Below, piece by piece: positions 26,804 through 35,782 of a DNA stretch of 64,000 nt (position 1 is the first letter of the stretch; each line of letters starts with the position of its first letter). The notes beneath the pieces are model-generated. The model saw only the letters and a program-made list of their open reading frames with translations. It was not told the origin of the DNA and did no database searches. The position numbers and the translations under genes are program-made. The DNA is from Palsa-147 sp963771905 (GTDB lineage Bacteria; Acidobacteriota; Terriglobia; Acidiferrales; UBA7541), in the NCBI GenBank assembly GCA_963771905.1, contig CAVYVI010000004.1, positions 257,574 to 321,573 of the forward strand, in the 5' to 3' direction.

Positions 26804-27364
26804 CTAACTGGCTGACCTGAAGACGGGCCGGTATTCGAGGAGAATGAGCCGCAAGTCCAGAACCTTCGTATCGATAAGTTCGAGACTCCCTTGTGGATAG
26901 CCGGCAAAGATCGGCTCCCTGCCGGCGCTGCCAAGGATTAAGGGAAATACCATGAGCCGAAGGCGGTCGACGAGCCCTAGCTGCATCATGCTCTTCACCA
27001 GGCTGATGCTGCCGATCGATCGCAACGGATCTCCAGGCTTCTGTTTGAGCGCCCTAATCTCGTCCGCGACGGCACTCTTCAGCAGTCGTGTGTTCTTCCA
27101 GGCAAGCGGCTCTTTAAGTGTGCGTGAAAATACCAGCTTGGGGAGGCTGCTCATTTTGACGCTGAGTTCATCCGTGGCGGATGCCGAGAACTGAGCCAGC
27201 GCCACATAGGTCGCTCGCCCCATCATTATGACCTGAGGTTGCTCAAGATGGTCACGCACCCAATCGCCTAGATTCTGGCCGAAGTAACCGAAGTAGGCTG
27301 CCTGATCCACGCCTGAGGCGAAACCATCCAGCGAGATGAACAGGTCTGCAGTGAGCTCTCTCAT
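26804..27364 (-). CDS. Dihydrofolate-reductase-like (RibD C-terminal) protein
   Basis: 186 residues from the ATG at 27364, chosen for GGAG nine bases upstream and the family-typical opening RELTADLFISLDGFASG. VIMMGRATYVAL is the NADP-binding turn and GSISLVKSMMQLGLVDRLRL the second conserved block; VFPLILGSAGREPIF completes the RibD C-terminal fold. These stand-alone proteins (YyaP/YwjB type) are predicted NADPH-dependent reductases, often of unknown substrate, not housekeeping DHFR. It lies between repeat copies 2 and 3, so it may have moved with them. Confidence 0.87.
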   Translation of the reverse strand: MRELTADLFISLDGFASGVDQAAYFGYFGQNLGDWVRDHLEQPQVIMMGRATYVALAQFSASATDELSVKMSSLPKLVFSRTLKEPLAWKNTRLLKSAVADEIRALKQKPGDPLRSIGSISLVKSMMQLGLVDRLRLMVFPLILGSAGREPIFAGYPQGSLELIDTKVLDLRLILLEYRPVFRSAS

Positions 27365-27519
27365 GCGAAATCTCCATTTATTGATTTCCAGCCGACCGAC
27401 CAACATACGTTCGACCGCAGCTGAATGCAAATGTCGCCTCCCTGGTTTACCTGTTTAGAACCAAGGAGAAAGACAGCCTTCGGCAAGCGCCAGCGATGCC
27501 ATCACAGCTCCGTCCGACT

Positions 27520-27727
27520 CACGGACAACCCCGGAAGTTGAGACGGATGGACGTGGTGGAGCTGCAATGATCTGGCCGGACGAAACGGAAGCGGGCTCTG
27601 CGGGGACGCAGCCATGCTGAGGGATAGCTTGGTGGTCGTATCGACGCCTTGAAAATTCCCGCCCGAAGGCTGGAATTACTCACGAACGGAGAGCGCCCTC
27701 TTTCCATTTCAGGCTGAACCAACACAC
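27520..27727. repeat. Roughly 200-bp repeat family, copy 3 (complete)
   Basis: The most complete copy. It starts near CACGGACAACCCCGGAAGTTGAG, runs through a GC-rich segment able to form hairpins, and ends GGCTGAACCAACACAC. Its reverse strand yields a 60-residue frame similar to that of copy 2, but codon use gives no sign of selection. Confidence 0.8.
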
Positions 27728-27772
27728 TCCGGTGACGTCCTCATGCGGGGAAACTCTTTGGGAACAATTTTC

Positions 27773-27800
27773 TTGACGAAGTTAGGCCTTGACTTAGAAT
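27773..27800 (+). promoter_or_regulatory. Sigma-70-type promoter of the kinase operon
   Basis: TTGACG (27773-27778) and TAGAAT (27795-27800) are separated by 16 bases and lie 82 bp before the histidine kinase start. Both boxes are close to consensus. It directly follows repeat copy 3. Confidence 0.65.
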
Positions 27801-27881
27801 AGGGCTACCCCTTCATAGAGCCTTTCAGCCACCTATTTTCCCCTTCCAGGCTGTCAGAGCCGATTCAGTTCGGCGTGTGCA

Positions 27882-29345
27882 ATGACCTTCAAGAGCAAGA
27901 TTATCGCAGGTTTTGGAGCGGGGCTGTGCGTTCTCATTCTTGTCTGCGTCCTTTCCTACCGCAGCTTGGCTCAAAACGTTGATGACAGCCGGTGGGTGAC
28001 TCATACACACATCGTTCTGGAGAAGCTCGACGCGGTCCAGGGCGGCGTGACTGACGCCGAAACCGGCCAACGCGGCTATATCATCACCGGACAACAGGCT
28101 TACCTAGACCCTTACAATGATGCCTTAAACCATGTGGACCAGAACCTGAAGGACCTCCGCGCACTGACTGCGGACAGTGCGGTGCAGCAGCACAACTTAG
28201 ATCTCCTCGAGCCCATGGTTGCCACGAGGCTGAAGCAACTTCAGGAATTCATTGACATCCGCAACAGCGCGGGAATGGACGCGGCAGCAGGCGCGCTTCG
28301 CGAAGGCTCCGGCATGTCGACCATGGACCAGATCAGGGCGCAGATAAGGAAGATTCGTTTCGAAGAAGACCGGCTCCTGAAAGAGCGGTCCGAGGAAACG
28401 GAAACGAGCTCGCGAAAGACCAGAGCCGTAATCGTCGCTGGCGATATTTTGGCCTTATCGTTCTTGTTTCTTGCGGGCATTGTGGTTCGACAGGAAATCG
28501 AACGCCGAAAACGCGCCGAAGATGGTGTGCGGGCACTCAACGCGGATCTTGAACGCCGGGTCATCGAGCGAACCGCGCAACTGGATGAGCGGGCGAAAGA
28601 CCTGGCACGCTCCAATTCTGAGCTCCAGCAATTTGCCTATGTGGCTTCGCACGACTTGCAGGAGCCCTTGCGGATGATCGCCAGCTTCACGCAACTCCTC
28701 GCCAAGCGCTACAAAGACAAACTCGATGACGACGCCCGGGACTTTATCAACTACGCCGTTGACGGAGCCACGCGCATGCAAACGCTGATCTCGGATCTGT
28801 TGTCCTATTCGCGCGTGGGGACCCAAGGGAAGCCCCTGGAACGGACGCTCTGCGGTGAGGTGTTCGGCCGCGCCTTGCAGAATCTGAAAGTCGCTATCGA
28901 GGAGAGCGGCACCGTGATTACGACGGGCACGCTGCCTGCCGTGCTGGCCGACCCGCAGCAAATGTGCCAGTTGTTTCAGAATCTCATCGCAAACGCCATC
29001 AAGTTTCGCGGTAAGGATGTGCCAATTGTCCACGTGAGCGCGGTGCGGAATGGAGACGACTGGAAAATCTCTGTGCGTGACAACGGTATCGGCATCGCGC
29101 CAGAACACGCTGACCGTATCTTTGTGATCTTCCAGCGCCTGCATACCAGGACCGAATACCCCGGCACCGGAATTGGCTTGGCTGTGTGCAAGAAAATCGT
29201 CGAACGGCACGGTGGACGCATTTGGGTCGAGTCATCATTCGGCATGGGCTCGACATTTTGCTTCACGGTGCCTGCAGCGGCAGAAACGCCGAAACAACAG
29301 GAGAGGAGGCACGATGAACTTCGAATCCCAACTTCAGTCGGTTGA
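27882..29345 (+). CDS. CHASE3-domain sensor histidine kinase
   Basis: 487 residues. A membrane helix at 8-28 (IIAGFGAGLCVLILVCVLSY) and another near 187-207 enclose an extracytoplasmic four-helix CHASE3 domain (DAETGQRGYIITGQQAYLDP). A coiled coil (RALNADLERRVIERTAQLDE) leads to HisKA with phosphoacceptor His in YVASHDLQEPLRMI. The ATPase domain has N-box NLIANAIKF, G1 DNGIGI and G2 GTGIGLAVCKKIV. The C-terminal domain is of the phytochrome-like subclass. Its end overlaps the receiver gene at 29314 by 32 bp, so the two are co-translated. Signal unknown. Confidence 0.93.
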   Translation: MTFKSKIIAGFGAGLCVLILVCVLSYRSLAQNVDDSRWVTHTHIVLEKLDAVQGGVTDAETGQRGYIITGQQAYLDPYNDALNHVDQNLKDLRALTADSAVQQHNLDLLEPMVATRLKQLQEFIDIRNSAGMDAAAGALREGSGMSTMDQIRAQIRKIRFEEDRLLKERSEETETSSRKTRAVIVAGDILALSFLFLAGIVVRQEIERRKRAEDGVRALNADLERRVIERTAQLDERAKDLARSNSELQQFAYVASHDLQEPLRMIASFTQLLAKRYKDKLDDDARDFINYAVDGATRMQTLISDLLSYSRVGTQGKPLERTLCGEVFGRALQNLKVAIEESGTVITTGTLPAVLADPQQMCQLFQNLIANAIKFRGKDVPIVHVSAVRNGDDWKISVRDNGIGIAPEHADRIFVIFQRLHTRTEYPGTGIGLAVCKKIVERHGGRIWVESSFGMGSTFCFTVPAAAETPKQQERRHDELRIPTSVG

Positions 29346-29766
29346 TATCCTGCTGGTGGAAGACAATGTTGGCGACGTCCGACTCACTCGGGAAGTCTTA
29401 AAGGACAGCAAGGTCCACAACAATCTAATCGTCGCAAGCAATGGCGAGGAGGCCTTGGCTTGTTTGCGCAAACAGGGAAAATACCGGGATACAGCCCGAC
29501 CCGACCTGATACTGCTGGACCTCAACCTGCCCGTAAAGGATGGCCGCGAAGTTCTTGCGCAAATCAAAGGGGATGCCGACCTCAAACGCATTCCCGTCGT
29601 CATCCTCACCACCTCCAAGGCCGAGGAAGACATACTGAAGACCTACAATCTACATGCGAACTGCTATATCACCAAGCCCGTTGACCTGGAGCAATTCTGT
29701 ACGGTGGTGAAGTCTCTGGAAGACTTTTGGCTAGCTATCGTAAAGCTTCCGGACCATAAGCAATGA
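29314..29766 (+). CDS. Single-domain response regulator (Rcp1-like)
   Basis: 150 residues from the ATG at 29314, preceded by GAGGAGG; the upstream frame lies inside the kinase gene. One receiver domain: acidic pair in LLVEDNVGDVRLT, phosphoacceptor Asp in LILLDLNLPVKDG, Thr/Ser in VVILTTSKAEEDI and Lys in CYITKPVDLEQF. No output domain follows. Proteins of this type (NVGDVRLTREVL, NLPVKDGREVL) accompany phytochrome-like kinases as phosphate shuttles. It sits between a membrane kinase and a receiver-kinase hybrid, suggesting a relay. Confidence 0.93.
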   Translation: MNFESQLQSVDILLVEDNVGDVRLTREVLKDSKVHNNLIVASNGEEALACLRKQGKYRDTARPDLILLDLNLPVKDGREVLAQIKGDADLKRIPVVILTTSKAEEDILKTYNLHANCYITKPVDLEQFCTVVKSLEDFWLAIVKLPDHKQ

Positions 29767-29773
29767 GGTAGCC

Positions 29774-30931
29774 ATGAGCTCGCAGCGATTTAATGTGCTG
29801 GTTGTGGAGGACAATCCGGGAGACGCCCGGCTGATTCGCGAATCGCTCGCCGAGTCCACGGGTGATCCCTTCGGTGTGGAGACGGCCGACCGGCTGACGA
29901 GTGCGCTTCGCCGGTTGAGCGAGGGAGGTATTGACGCAGTCCTACTTGACTTGGCGCTTCCAGACAGCAAAGGCCAGGAAACATTTGACCGAGCCAAAGC
30001 GCACGCCCCGTCAGTACCCATAATCATTCTGACCGGCCTAGGAGACGAAGCCCTGGCGCTGAAAATGGTGCGCGACGGAGCACAAGACTACGTCGCCAAA
30101 ATTGACCTAAACGGAAGCCTATTGTCTCGTGCGATTCGTTACGCGATTGAGCGGGAACGAGGAGACCAGCGGATTCGGAAATTTAACGAGGAGCTCGAGC
30201 AGCGGGTTAGAGAGCGAACAGCGGAACTCGAGACGGCCAACAGAGAGCTGGAAGCTTTCAGTTACTCCGTTTCCCATGACCTTCGCGCCCCACTTCGCCA
30301 TATCGACGGGTTTTCAAATATGCTGCTGGAAAGCTGTGGCGATCAGATTGGCCCGGAGGGACAGCGATACTTGGAGTGCATCCGCGGAGCCGTTCAGCAC
30401 ATGGCGGCAATCATTGAAGGCCTCCTGAAACTGGCGCAATGCGGGCGACAGGCGTTGAATATGCAAACGACGGATCTCAATGTGCTTGTTGAGCGGGTGC
30501 TGGGGCGCGTCAAGGCTGAAACGGGCGGTCGGGAAATTGACTGGCGAGTAGACGCCCTGCCGTTGGTGGAATGCGACGAGGGATTGACGGAACAGGTGTT
30601 TGAAAACTTGCTGGCAAACTCTGTGAAATACACGCGCCGGCGCGAGAGAGCGATCATCGAAATCGGTAGAATTTCAGCAGGGGAAGAACCAGCGATTTTC
30701 GTCCGTGACAACGGCGCTGGATTTGAGATGAAGTATGCCAACAAGCTGTTCGGTGCCTTCCAGCGCCTACACAAGTCAGAAGAATTTGAGGGCACCGGTG
30801 TGGGTCTGGCGACTGTCCAGCGGATCGTCCAAAAGCATGGGGGCCGCGTTTGGGCCGAATCGGAGCCCGAAAAAGGCGCGACGTTCTATTTCACACTCGC
30901 ATGCCAAGCGCCGAAGCATTCTGAACACTGA
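29774..30931 (+). CDS. Receiver-histidine kinase hybrid
   Basis: 385 residues. The N-terminal receiver (1-125) has VVEDNPGDARLIRESL, phospho-Asp in AVLLDLALPDSKG, IILTGLGDE and Lys in DYVAKIDLNG. A coiled coil (KFNEELEQRVRERTAELETA) connects to HisKA (YSVSHDLRAPLRHI) and an ATPase domain with NLLANSVKYT, DNGAGFEM and GTGVGLATVQRIV. No membrane helix, so it is cytoplasmic. It starts 7 bp after the single-domain regulator and ends the operon. The receiver-first order suggests its kinase is controlled by phosphorylation from the upstream CHASE3 kinase. Confidence 0.92.
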   Translation: MSSQRFNVLVVEDNPGDARLIRESLAESTGDPFGVETADRLTSALRRLSEGGIDAVLLDLALPDSKGQETFDRAKAHAPSVPIIILTGLGDEALALKMVRDGAQDYVAKIDLNGSLLSRAIRYAIERERGDQRIRKFNEELEQRVRERTAELETANRELEAFSYSVSHDLRAPLRHIDGFSNMLLESCGDQIGPEGQRYLECIRGAVQHMAAIIEGLLKLAQCGRQALNMQTTDLNVLVERVLGRVKAETGGREIDWRVDALPLVECDEGLTEQVFENLLANSVKYTRRRERAIIEIGRISAGEEPAIFVRDNGAGFEMKYANKLFGAFQRLHKSEEFEGTGVGLATVQRIVQKHGGRVWAESEPEKGATFYFTLACQAPKHSEH

Positions 30932-31327
30932 GCACGAACCCATTCAACGGTCAGGTCCGAAACGGTGGCGAGGCGGCGAAGTTATCAGCCGCGCACAGGC
31001 GGAAGGCTGTGCTGCTTAAGAATGCAAATCGAAGGCGTCCACCGCTCGCGTGGGGCGCGAAAGATTGGACATCCGGATACAAATAAGAAATGCGGGGCCG
31101 AAAGGCCTCACCGCTAAAGGGGTGAGCTACATTTGGAGGAGCGGGCGAAACCAAGCCAAGAAACCAAAATTCAGAAGCAGGGAAAAGCAAGCGATCGAGG
31201 GGTTGGTCGAGAGCGCGGCGAACAGGAATTCAGAGAACCGGGACCCACGTGTGGCACCGACGCGTGGGCGACCCGCCCAAGCTTGAACGACAAAGCATCG
31301 CGGGGATTCTTCCGGCGACTCGGGACT
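30932..31327. other. Intergenic gap, nothing recognised
   Basis: About 400 bases between the end of the kinase operon and the convergent TPR gene. Short open frames on both strands show no family resemblance, and I see no clear terminator or repeat. Confidence 0.5.
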
Positions 31328-33391
31328 TTACTGCAGCTTGGCGTATTCGGATTTGGCTTGCTGAAAGATGGGAATGTCGGGGTCGGCGTCTTTCCAGAGG
31401 CCAAGAAAATCCTGATACGCCGCCTGGGCTTTGGCTTTATCGCCCGATAGCGCGTACGCGCGGGCGAGGCCTAAGTGCGCCAGTGAGCCGATTGGCTCGT
31501 TCGCGACAACGCCGCGGTGGTCGAGAATTTTCTGAAACTCGGTTGCGGCTGCGCTGCCTTGATGCGCTGCGACATATGCTTCGCCACGCAGATAAACGGG
31601 GCAAAGAGCGAAGTTCAAGCTCCCGTTCTGAACAGGAGAACCGAGTTCATACGGAACAGCAGGGGCAAGTGTTTCGATGGCCTTGCCGGCGCCGCCCCCC
31701 TGTAGAGCAGTGACTGCATGGATTGTGGGCAGGTAATTAGACTGCACAATCGTGTCTTCCGGAAAGCGTTTGGCCAGGTCGGCGGCCAGCCGCGTGGCTT
31801 GAGCTGCATCACCCGCCAGACCCAATGCGATGGCCGATTCAGCTTCAACATCTCTGCCGTTCGAAAGAGCCAGCGCCGCCTGCGCCTGCTGCTTTGCCAA
31901 GCTCATGTTGCCCGCCAGCGCCTCGCGCCACGCAGATTCACCCTCGTATCCCGCCGCTGTCTCTTTTTCATCGGCACGCTGGGCCGATTCGGACGCGCGC
32001 CGCGTCAGTTCCCGTGCCTTCGAGAACTGCCCGGCATAGGCTGCCGTGTCGGATTCGGCATCGAGCATAACGTCTTCGAATCCGGGCTTTCCCATCAGCC
32101 CAGCCGCCTCACGCTCCATCCCTGCCGTATCGTGTTCCAAGAAATCAATCTCGTAAAGGACAAGGTGATTTGCAGGATTATCCAGATTGTGGGCTTGCGC
32201 CTCCTGCGCTGTGGCCGTGGCTTCATCCAGGCGGTTCAGACTCAAATAGCCGCCAACAAGGTTCGTGTAGCTGAGTCCGCTTCCGGGACTAAGTTTTAGC
32301 GCCTCCTGATTCGCAGCGAGGGCCTTGTCGTAGTCGCCCAGAGCGCCGTAGACGAGCGCCAGGTTGCCGGGCGGAATGTCGTCGCGCGGGTAGGTCTCCG
32401 CCCAAAGTTCATAGGTCTTGCGCGCTTCTTCCAGGTTCCCGCTGACGAGCTGTTGATAGTGCGAAACGATATAAAGTTTTTCGCGTTCGCTCACTCGTTC
32501 GCGCAGATCGTAAGCCTTGCGAATATTTTCGGCGGCGCGACCGGTCTCGCCCAGGTTACTGTAGTCCGTCCCCAGCCGCGCGTAGGCCATCGCAAAGTTA
32601 GGGTCCAGGTTGATCGCCCGCTGGAGCAACGGGATGGCGGCAGCGTCATCGCGCTTCACTACGGCCGTCTGGTACCCCAGGCTGTAAGCCTGCAGCGCCT
32701 CCAGCGATGGCGTGGTCACGTTCTCCGCTGGCGCGTCATACTTTTGCACCGAGGCCAGCGATTCGCCTAGCTTCACGCGTACCTTCGCCGCCGCCTCGCC
32801 CAGCGCTTTCAGCACTTGCTCTTTTCCGTTCGCCGTGGCCTGCTCGTTCGCCAGCACATCGCCGCTGCGGCAGTTCACAGCCTTCAGCCCCACGACATAC
32901 TGGCTGCCCAGACTGGAAATCGAGCCTTCGATGGTGGAGGCACTCGCGGTCCGCTGGCAGACCTCGCGGGCCAACTCGCGCGTGAGCCGCGCGTCCGCAG
33001 GCTGCGCCATCAGCGTGAGCGTCTGCGCCACCCGCTCATCCGAAAGCAAATTCAGAAATGGCGACTGCTCAAGTTGCGCCGACAGCCCCTGCCGCAGCGT
33101 GCCATCGAACACTGAATCGCTGGTCGTGTTTGTGAAATCCGCGATCACGATCGAGTCTTTCTCGGTCAGCGTCGCTCCGTGGCGCGAACGGAAGTAGAGA
33201 CCGCCGGCGATCACGGCGGCAATCACGACTACAGCAGCGGGAATCAGAATCTTCCAGGGTCTTTTCGGTGTGGTGACCGGAACTTCAGTCACTTTCACCG
33301 CAGCCGATGAACCGGCAACCGGAACAGAATCCGATATGGGCGTCGGATGATGGACGACGGGCTGAGAAACCGAATCCTGTGCCGCCGGCAT
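31328..33391 (-). CDS. TPR/TolB-N sensor part of a frameshifted Ser/Thr kinase
   Basis: 687 residues as an open frame, but the upstream kinase frame runs into it. A membrane helix (about 48-68, ILIPAAVVVIAAVIAGGLYF) is followed by a TolB-N-like module (DSIVIADFTNTTSDSVFDGT, LSDERVAQTL) and roughly ten TPR repeats to the C-terminus. This is the exported half of the same kinase-TPR architecture as 16417-19062. The start ATG at 33391 has no ribosome site, and in-frame sense codons continue upstream of it (PHSGSMPAAQDS), so it probably is not an independent gene. Confidence 0.82.
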   Translation of the reverse strand: MPAAQDSVSQPVVHHPTPISDSVPVAGSSAAVKVTEVPVTTPKRPWKILIPAAVVVIAAVIAGGLYFRSRHGATLTEKDSIVIADFTNTTSDSVFDGTLRQGLSAQLEQSPFLNLLSDERVAQTLTLMAQPADARLTRELAREVCQRTASASTIEGSISSLGSQYVVGLKAVNCRSGDVLANEQATANGKEQVLKALGEAAAKVRVKLGESLASVQKYDAPAENVTTPSLEALQAYSLGYQTAVVKRDDAAAIPLLQRAINLDPNFAMAYARLGTDYSNLGETGRAAENIRKAYDLRERVSEREKLYIVSHYQQLVSGNLEEARKTYELWAETYPRDDIPPGNLALVYGALGDYDKALAANQEALKLSPGSGLSYTNLVGGYLSLNRLDEATATAQEAQAHNLDNPANHLVLYEIDFLEHDTAGMEREAAGLMGKPGFEDVMLDAESDTAAYAGQFSKARELTRRASESAQRADEKETAAGYEGESAWREALAGNMSLAKQQAQAALALSNGRDVEAESAIALGLAGDAAQATRLAADLAKRFPEDTIVQSNYLPTIHAVTALQGGGAGKAIETLAPAVPYELGSPVQNGSLNFALCPVYLRGEAYVAAHQGSAAATEFQKILDHRGVVANEPIGSLAHLGLARAYALSGDKAKAQAAYQDFLGLWKDADPDIPIFQQAKSEYAKLQ

Positions 33392-34301
33392 TGATCCGGA
33401 ATGCGGCTGCCGCCATTCGGCCGGTATCGGTGTCGCGCTTCAGACGCCGCAGCTCTGACTTCATGTCGGAAGCATGCTGGTAACGCAGATCGCGGTCTTT
33501 TTCCAATGCGCGAGTGATCACGTCTTCCAGTTTCGGCGGAATATCGGGATTCAACCGCAAAGGCGATAGGGGCGCTCGATTCAGGATGGCATTCGTAATG
33601 AGCGCCGAACTTTCTCCCCGGAACGGCAGCGTCCCCGTGGCCATTTCGTAGAGAACAACACCAAAAGAAAATAGATCCGTGCGCGCATCGAGCTCTTTGG
33701 CGGCCAACTGTTCGGGTGACATGTAGGCGACCGTCCCTACAGCCGTGCCCGGGCTCGTAAGGTGCTCTTCGCTCACCCCTGCCGCCGCATATGTGGCGAG
33801 CGTGTCGCCCAAGGCCATTGATTCGCGGTTCGGAGCCAGCTTGGCCAAACCGAAATCCAATATTTTTGCGTGGCCTCGTTTTGTGATGAAGATGTTGGCG
33901 GGTTTGATATCGCGGTGGACGATGCCTTCTCCATGAGCCGCATCGAGCCCCTCGGCAATCTGGATGGCCAAATCGAGAACGGTTTCCATTTCCATGGGGC
34001 GGCCAGCGATGCGGTGTTTCAACGTCACGCCGTCCAGGAACTCCATCACGATGTAGGCCTGGCCGTTTTCTTCGCCGATGTCGTAAATCGTGCAGATGTT
34101 GGGATGATTGAGCGCGGACGCGGCCTTGGCCTCGCGCTTAAACCGCTCGAGTGCCTGAGGGTCGTGCGCCAAATCTTGCGGCAGGAATTTCAGAGCGACG
34201 GCGCGATCCAGGCGCGTGTCCACGGCCTTGTAGACAACGCCCATGCCTCCGCCGCCGATCTTTTCGATCACGCGATAATGCGAGATGGTCTGACCAATCA
34301 T
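33285..34301 (-). CDS. Ser/Thr kinase domain, 5' part of a frameshifted gene
   Basis: 338 residues from the ATG at 34301 (MIGQTISHYRVIEKIGG). Kinase motifs are complete: GGGGMGVVYKA, ALKFLPQDLA, HRDIKPANIFI, ILDFGLAKL, MSPEQLAAKEL. After LKRDTDTGRM, near 33400-33425, the frame becomes low-complexity and ends, while the neighbouring frame continues into the membrane helix and TPR part. Homologous architecture at 16417 is a single protein, so this is best read as one gene of about 1000 codons carrying a one-base slip, natural or assembly-made. If real, it would leave a soluble kinase without its sensor. Confidence 0.85.
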   Translation of the reverse strand: MIGQTISHYRVIEKIGGGGMGVVYKAVDTRLDRAVALKFLPQDLAHDPQALERFKREAKAASALNHPNICTIYDIGEENGQAYIVMEFLDGVTLKHRIAGRPMEMETVLDLAIQIAEGLDAAHGEGIVHRDIKPANIFITKRGHAKILDFGLAKLAPNRESMALGDTLATYAAAGVSEEHLTSPGTAVGTVAYMSPEQLAAKELDARTDLFSFGVVLYEMATGTLPFRGESSALITNAILNRAPLSPLRLNPDIPPKLEDVITRALEKDRDLRYQHASDMKSELRRLKRDTDTGRMAAAAFRINAGGTGFGFSARRPSSDAHIGFCSGCRFIGCGESD

Positions 34302-34451
34302 CGGTAGAGGCAGGCGCAATCATAGGTTTCACGGTGAGGCAAGTCAACGTACGGGAAGGCGACGGCGCGGGAAAAGTGAAAATCACAGATCGGTTTCCGT
34401 CCTTGCGATCGGTGCCGTCGCAACGGCCGCGAAAAGACAACGCCGAACAGC

Positions 34452-35570
34452 TCAGGTGGCGACTTGGCGGAGAGTTTGAAGATATTTGACGATGTCGCCG
34501 CGCGAGAGCATTCCGACGACGTCGTTTCCCCGCACGACGGGCATTTGATTGATGCCGTCGCCGCCCATTTTTTCGAGTGCTTTCCACAATTCGGAGTTGG
34601 GATCGATGCTGCTCACCTTTTCGAGAGGCACCATGGCTTGGGCCGCGGTGGTTGTGGCCCATGAGGCGCGAGGAATTTCCTTGATGTCGTGGAGGGTGAG
34701 CAAACCGACGGCGCGGTCTCCCCGGTCGACGAGAAAGCAGCGGCGACCATGTGAAAGAACTTCCTGATCGACTAACTTTTGCAATGGCGTGTCGCCCGGG
34801 ACGTGCGTGCAGGCGGTTCCCATCGCTTCCGACACCTTGTGGCCGACTAAAAGGCCTTGCAACATTTGCTGCTGGATTTGAGCGCCGGCTGCGCTTTCGA
34901 GGAACCAGCCGATGAAGGCGATCCACAATCCATTGATAACGTTCCCTCGCAGGGCTTGCCAGACGCCCAGAAAAATAAAAAGGAAGCCGAAGAAGCGGCC
35001 AGTGGTGGCGGCGATCAGAGTAGCGCGGCGGAAGTTCTTGTTCACTCCCCAGACTATGGCGCGAAAAACGCGGCCGCCATCGAGTGGGAATCCAGGAATG
35101 AGATTGAAGAGGCCGAGGATGCCGTTAATGAGCGCGAGATACTTGGCAACCGCGAGGGCCGGCGCGATATTGACGAGCAACGGCTCAGAAAAGTAGAACA
35201 GCGCCGCCAGCGCGAAGCTTGTGAGCGGCCCGACGACTGCAATCAGGAATTCTGCGCTGGCGCTGGGGGGTTCGCCCGCGATCTGGGAAACGCCGCCAAA
35301 GACGAAAAGAGTGATGCGTTCGACGGGAATTTTGTAGCGAAGGGCGACCCAGGAGTGGGCCAGCTCGTGGACAAGGAGGCTGACGAAAAAAAGTACGGCG
35401 GTGATTGCGCCCATCAACCAGTATTCGACGGGCGTGCCACCCTTGAATTCGGCGGGATAATAATTCACGGCCAACATCCAGGTGATGAGGGCGGCGATGA
35501 GGAACCAGGAGTAGTCCAACTCGATCGGTATTCCAAGAATGCGGCCAATGGGAATCGTATGGCGAAACAC
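34452..35570 (-). CDS. Site-2 protease family metalloprotease with CBS pair
   Basis: 372 residues. About six membrane helices surround the zinc motif HELAH (LLVHELAHSWVAL, near residue 68) and the second-site motif LIPGFPLDGGRVFRAI, whose Asp completes the zinc ligands. A C-terminal CBS pair (about 240-370; VSEAMGTACTHVPGDTPLQK, GVVGM-like repeats) is the usual regulatory module of group III S2P proteins, often sensing adenine nucleotides. Such enzymes cleave membrane-bound regulators, but no anti-sigma factor is beside it. It runs on the same strand as the kinase gene, 150 bp upstream. Confidence 0.92.
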   Translation of the reverse strand: MFRHTIPIGRILGIPIELDYSWFLIAALITWMLAVNYYPAEFKGGTPVEYWLMGAITAVLFFVSLLVHELAHSWVALRYKIPVERITLFVFGGVSQIAGEPPSASAEFLIAVVGPLTSFALAALFYFSEPLLVNIAPALAVAKYLALINGILGLFNLIPGFPLDGGRVFRAIVWGVNKNFRRATLIAATTGRFFGFLFIFLGVWQALRGNVINGLWIAFIGWFLESAAGAQIQQQMLQGLLVGHKVSEAMGTACTHVPGDTPLQKLVDQEVLSHGRRCFLVDRGDRAVGLLTLHDIKEIPRASWATTTAAQAMVPLEKVSSIDPNSELWKALEKMGGDGINQMPVVRGNDVVGMLSRGDIVKYLQTLRQVAT

Positions 35571-35782
35571 AACTCACCTACCTTTCAGTTGATAGCGACG
35601 CGACATTTATTGGCGGGGGCACGAGGGGAGGGTACCACTTTCGTGATTCAGCGCGGGTGAGGAGACGAGGGCGATTCACCGTTCAGCGAGAAAGGGTGAT
35701 GCGTATCCGGCGAGGCTTGACAGGTGCGGTTGGCACGCCGATACTGGCGCGGCTTGGTGGCTTGAGCCGAAGTGGCGACTCG

